Shown here: positions 62,367 through 64,000 of the stretch, one piece after another
Numbering within the stretch: position 1 is the stretch's first letter
Layout of the letters: each line of letters begins with the position of its first letter
Assembly: GCF_023898315.1 (NCBI RefSeq)
Contig: NC_064623.1
Span: 16,071,140 to 16,135,139, forward strand
From: Schistocerca nitens
Taxonomy: Eukaryota > Arthropoda > Insecta > Orthoptera > Acrididae
Length of the DNA: 64,000 nt
Direction of reading: 5' to 3'
Position numbers and translations under genes: made by a program
The notes under the pieces: generated by a model
The model's database searches: none
What the model was told of the DNA's origin: nothing
The model's input: the letters and a program-made list of their open reading frames with translations, nothing else

Positions 62367-63788
62367 CACTCCTGGAAATTGAAATAAGAACACCGTGAAT
62401 TCATTGTCCCAGGAAGGGGAAACTTTATTGACACATTCCTGGGGTCAGATACATCACATGATCACACTGACAGAACCACAGGCACATAGACACAGGCAAC
62501 AGAGCATGCACAATGTCGGCACTAGTACAGTGTATATCCACCTTTCGCAGCAATGCAGGCTGCTATTCTCCCATGGAGACGATCGTAGAGATGCTGGATG
62601 TAGTCCTGTGGAACGGCTTGCCGTGCCATTTCCACCTGGCGCCTCAGTTGGACCAGCGTTCGTGCTGGACGTGCAGACCGCGTGAGACGACGCTTCATCC
62701 AGTCCCAAACATGCTCAATGGGGGACAGATCCGGAGATCTTGCTGGCCAGGGTAGTTGACTTACACCTTCTAGAGCACGTTGGGTGGCACGGGATACATG
62801 CGGACGTGCATTGTCCTGTTGGAACAGCAAGTTCCCTTGCCGGTCTAGGAATGGTAGAACGATGGGTTCGGTGACGGTTTGGATGTACCGTGCACTATTC
62901 AGTGTCCCCTCGACGATCACCAGTGGTGTACGGCCAGTGTAGGAGATCGCTCCCCACACCATGATGCCGGGTGTTGGCCCTGTGTGCCTCGGTCGTATGC
63001 AGTCCTGATTGTGGCGCTCACCTGCACGGCGCCAAACACGCATACGACCATCATTGGCACCAAGGCAGAAGCGAATCTCATCGCTGAAGACGACACGTCT
63101 CCATTCGTCCCTCCATTCACGCCTGTCGCGACATTACTGGAGGCGGGCTGCACGATGTTGGGGCGTGAGCGGAAGACGGCCTAACGGTGTGCGGGACCGT
63201 AGCCCAGCTTCATGGAGACGGTTGCGAATGGTCCTCGCCGATACCCCAGGAGCAACAGTGTCCCTAATTTGCTGGGAAGTGGCGGTGCGGTCCCCTACGG
63301 CACTGCGTAGGATCCTACGGTCTTGGCGTGCATCCGTGCGTCGCTGCGGTCCGGTCCCAGGTCGACGGGCACGTGCACCTTCCGCCGACCACTGGCGACA
63401 ACATCGATGTACTGTGGAGACCTCACGCCCCACGTGTTGAGCAATTCGGCGGTACGTCCACCCGGCCTCCCGCATGCCCACTATACGCCCTCGCTCAAAG
63501 TCCGTCAACTGCACATACGGTTCACGTCCACGCTGTCGCGGCATGCTACCAGTGTTAAAGACTGCGATGGAGCTCCGTATGCCACGGCAAACTGGCTGAC
63601 ACTGACGGCGGCGGTGCACAAATGCTGCGCAGCTAGCGCCATTCGACGGCCAACACCGCGGTTCCTGGTGTGTCCGCTGTGCCGTGCGTGTGATCATTGC
63701 TTGTACAGCCCTCTCGCAGTGTCCGGAGCAAGTATGGTGGGTCTGACACACCGGTGTCAATGTGTTCTTTTTTCCATTTCCAGGAGTG
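62367..63788 (-). mobile_element. Tc1-like transposon, copy 2
   Basis: Exactly 1422 bp like the element at 49591, with the same termini and TA at 62365-62366 and 63789-63790. By eye I see about nine or ten base differences, roughly 99.3% identity. The transposase has a nonsense codon. Confidence 0.95.
62522..63544 (-). pseudogene. Tc1-like transposase with a nonsense codon (copy 2)
   Basis: Same 340-codon frame as the protein at 49746-50768, from the ATG at 63544. At codon 137 the Trp (TGG) is TAA (63134-63136), so translation ends just before the catalytic core. Codon 135 is also changed (Arg to Leu), and an Asp-to-Asn-independent set of further changes is mild (Cys to Arg near GRMRVW, Ile to Thr, Trp to Arg, Val to Ile). 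Asp244, Glu277 and the spacing are unchanged. If copy 1 is active, this element could still be moved in trans because its termini are intact. Confidence 0.9.
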
Positions 63789-64000
63789 TATTTACTGTCC
63801 ACAAGCTATAAGGTCAGCTCTGTTACTCATTTATAATGAAGCAGGCACCACCAGCTGAGGCCAATTGCATGTTAATGTTCTCGCATCTCGCGAACTTATT
63901 TCACAAATAAAGTGTTCAGTTCGCGTTGAGTTGAATTCCAGGTGCAGTTACTGGATTATATGTGTACAACTTAAAACTGGTTCCACGCTTGGATTAAATC

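Noticed and set aside
1..64000. CRISPR array, operon, bacterial promoter or ribosome-binding sites
   Set aside because: No regularly spaced direct repeats with unique spacers, and the SINEs, TA-flanked transposons and LINE structures show an animal nuclear genome.

Overview
The window reads as repeat-rich insect nuclear DNA and is almost wholly transposable elements at different stages of decay. The tRNA-headed SINEs, the RTE-, CR1- and R4/Dong-type non-LTR retrotransposons, the Penelope-like remnants and the many Tc1/mariner elements suggest a large orthopteran genome (grasshopper or locust, possibly Schistocerca). That assignment is inference from remembered repeat families, not a database result. 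There is no rRNA gene, functional tRNA, CRISPR array or operon, and I find no convincing intact host gene. Two weak exon-like pieces (14398-14513 and a broken MADF start at 58013) are the only host-like coding signals.

Layout. 1-3169: a minus-strand CR1/L2-like reverse transcriptase (RT) fragment, split by a DD41D mariner-family element (989-3066) that itself carries a SINE. 3173-9334: SINEs, a solo LTR (3578-4076) and an 813-bp palindromic MITE (5122-5934). 9335-10592: 3' part of an RTE element. 10593-14718: AT-rich DNA with no recognisable gene. 14732-23901: SINEs, a Penelope-type endonuclease remnant and three Tc1-like elements. 23940-25310: decayed RTE. 25796-27281: a 1.5-kb foldback element with a SINE in its loop. 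28354-29925: another RTE copy with a SINE. 32060-37205: a TAA microsatellite holding an apparently intact R4/Dong-type retrotransposon (1161-aa protein), followed tail-to-body by a 5'-truncated, nearly identical second copy. 40316-47600: an old RTE copy broken by a tRNA-like repeat and by a younger, nearly full-length RTE element (44311-47295) with target duplication. 47612-51610: Penelope-like remnants, one split by a CR1-like element that is in turn split by a Tc1-like transposon with an intact 340-aa transposase. 52154-54858: a hairpin element and a Tigger/pogo derivative. 55495-63788: another CR1-like fragment, a decayed MADF exon, an internally deleted mariner, an RTE remnant, and a second Tc1-like copy about 99% identical to the first but with a nonsense codon.

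How the parts relate. The R4/Dong and RTE proteins are self-copying enzymes (endonuclease plus RT). The SINEs code for nothing and must borrow such enzymes; their 11-15-bp target duplications support LINE-driven insertion. Three SINE families with different tRNA-like heads share one 3' body, which suggests head exchange. The most active-looking parts are the R4/Dong ORF at 32578-36063 and the Tc1-like transposase at 49746-50768.
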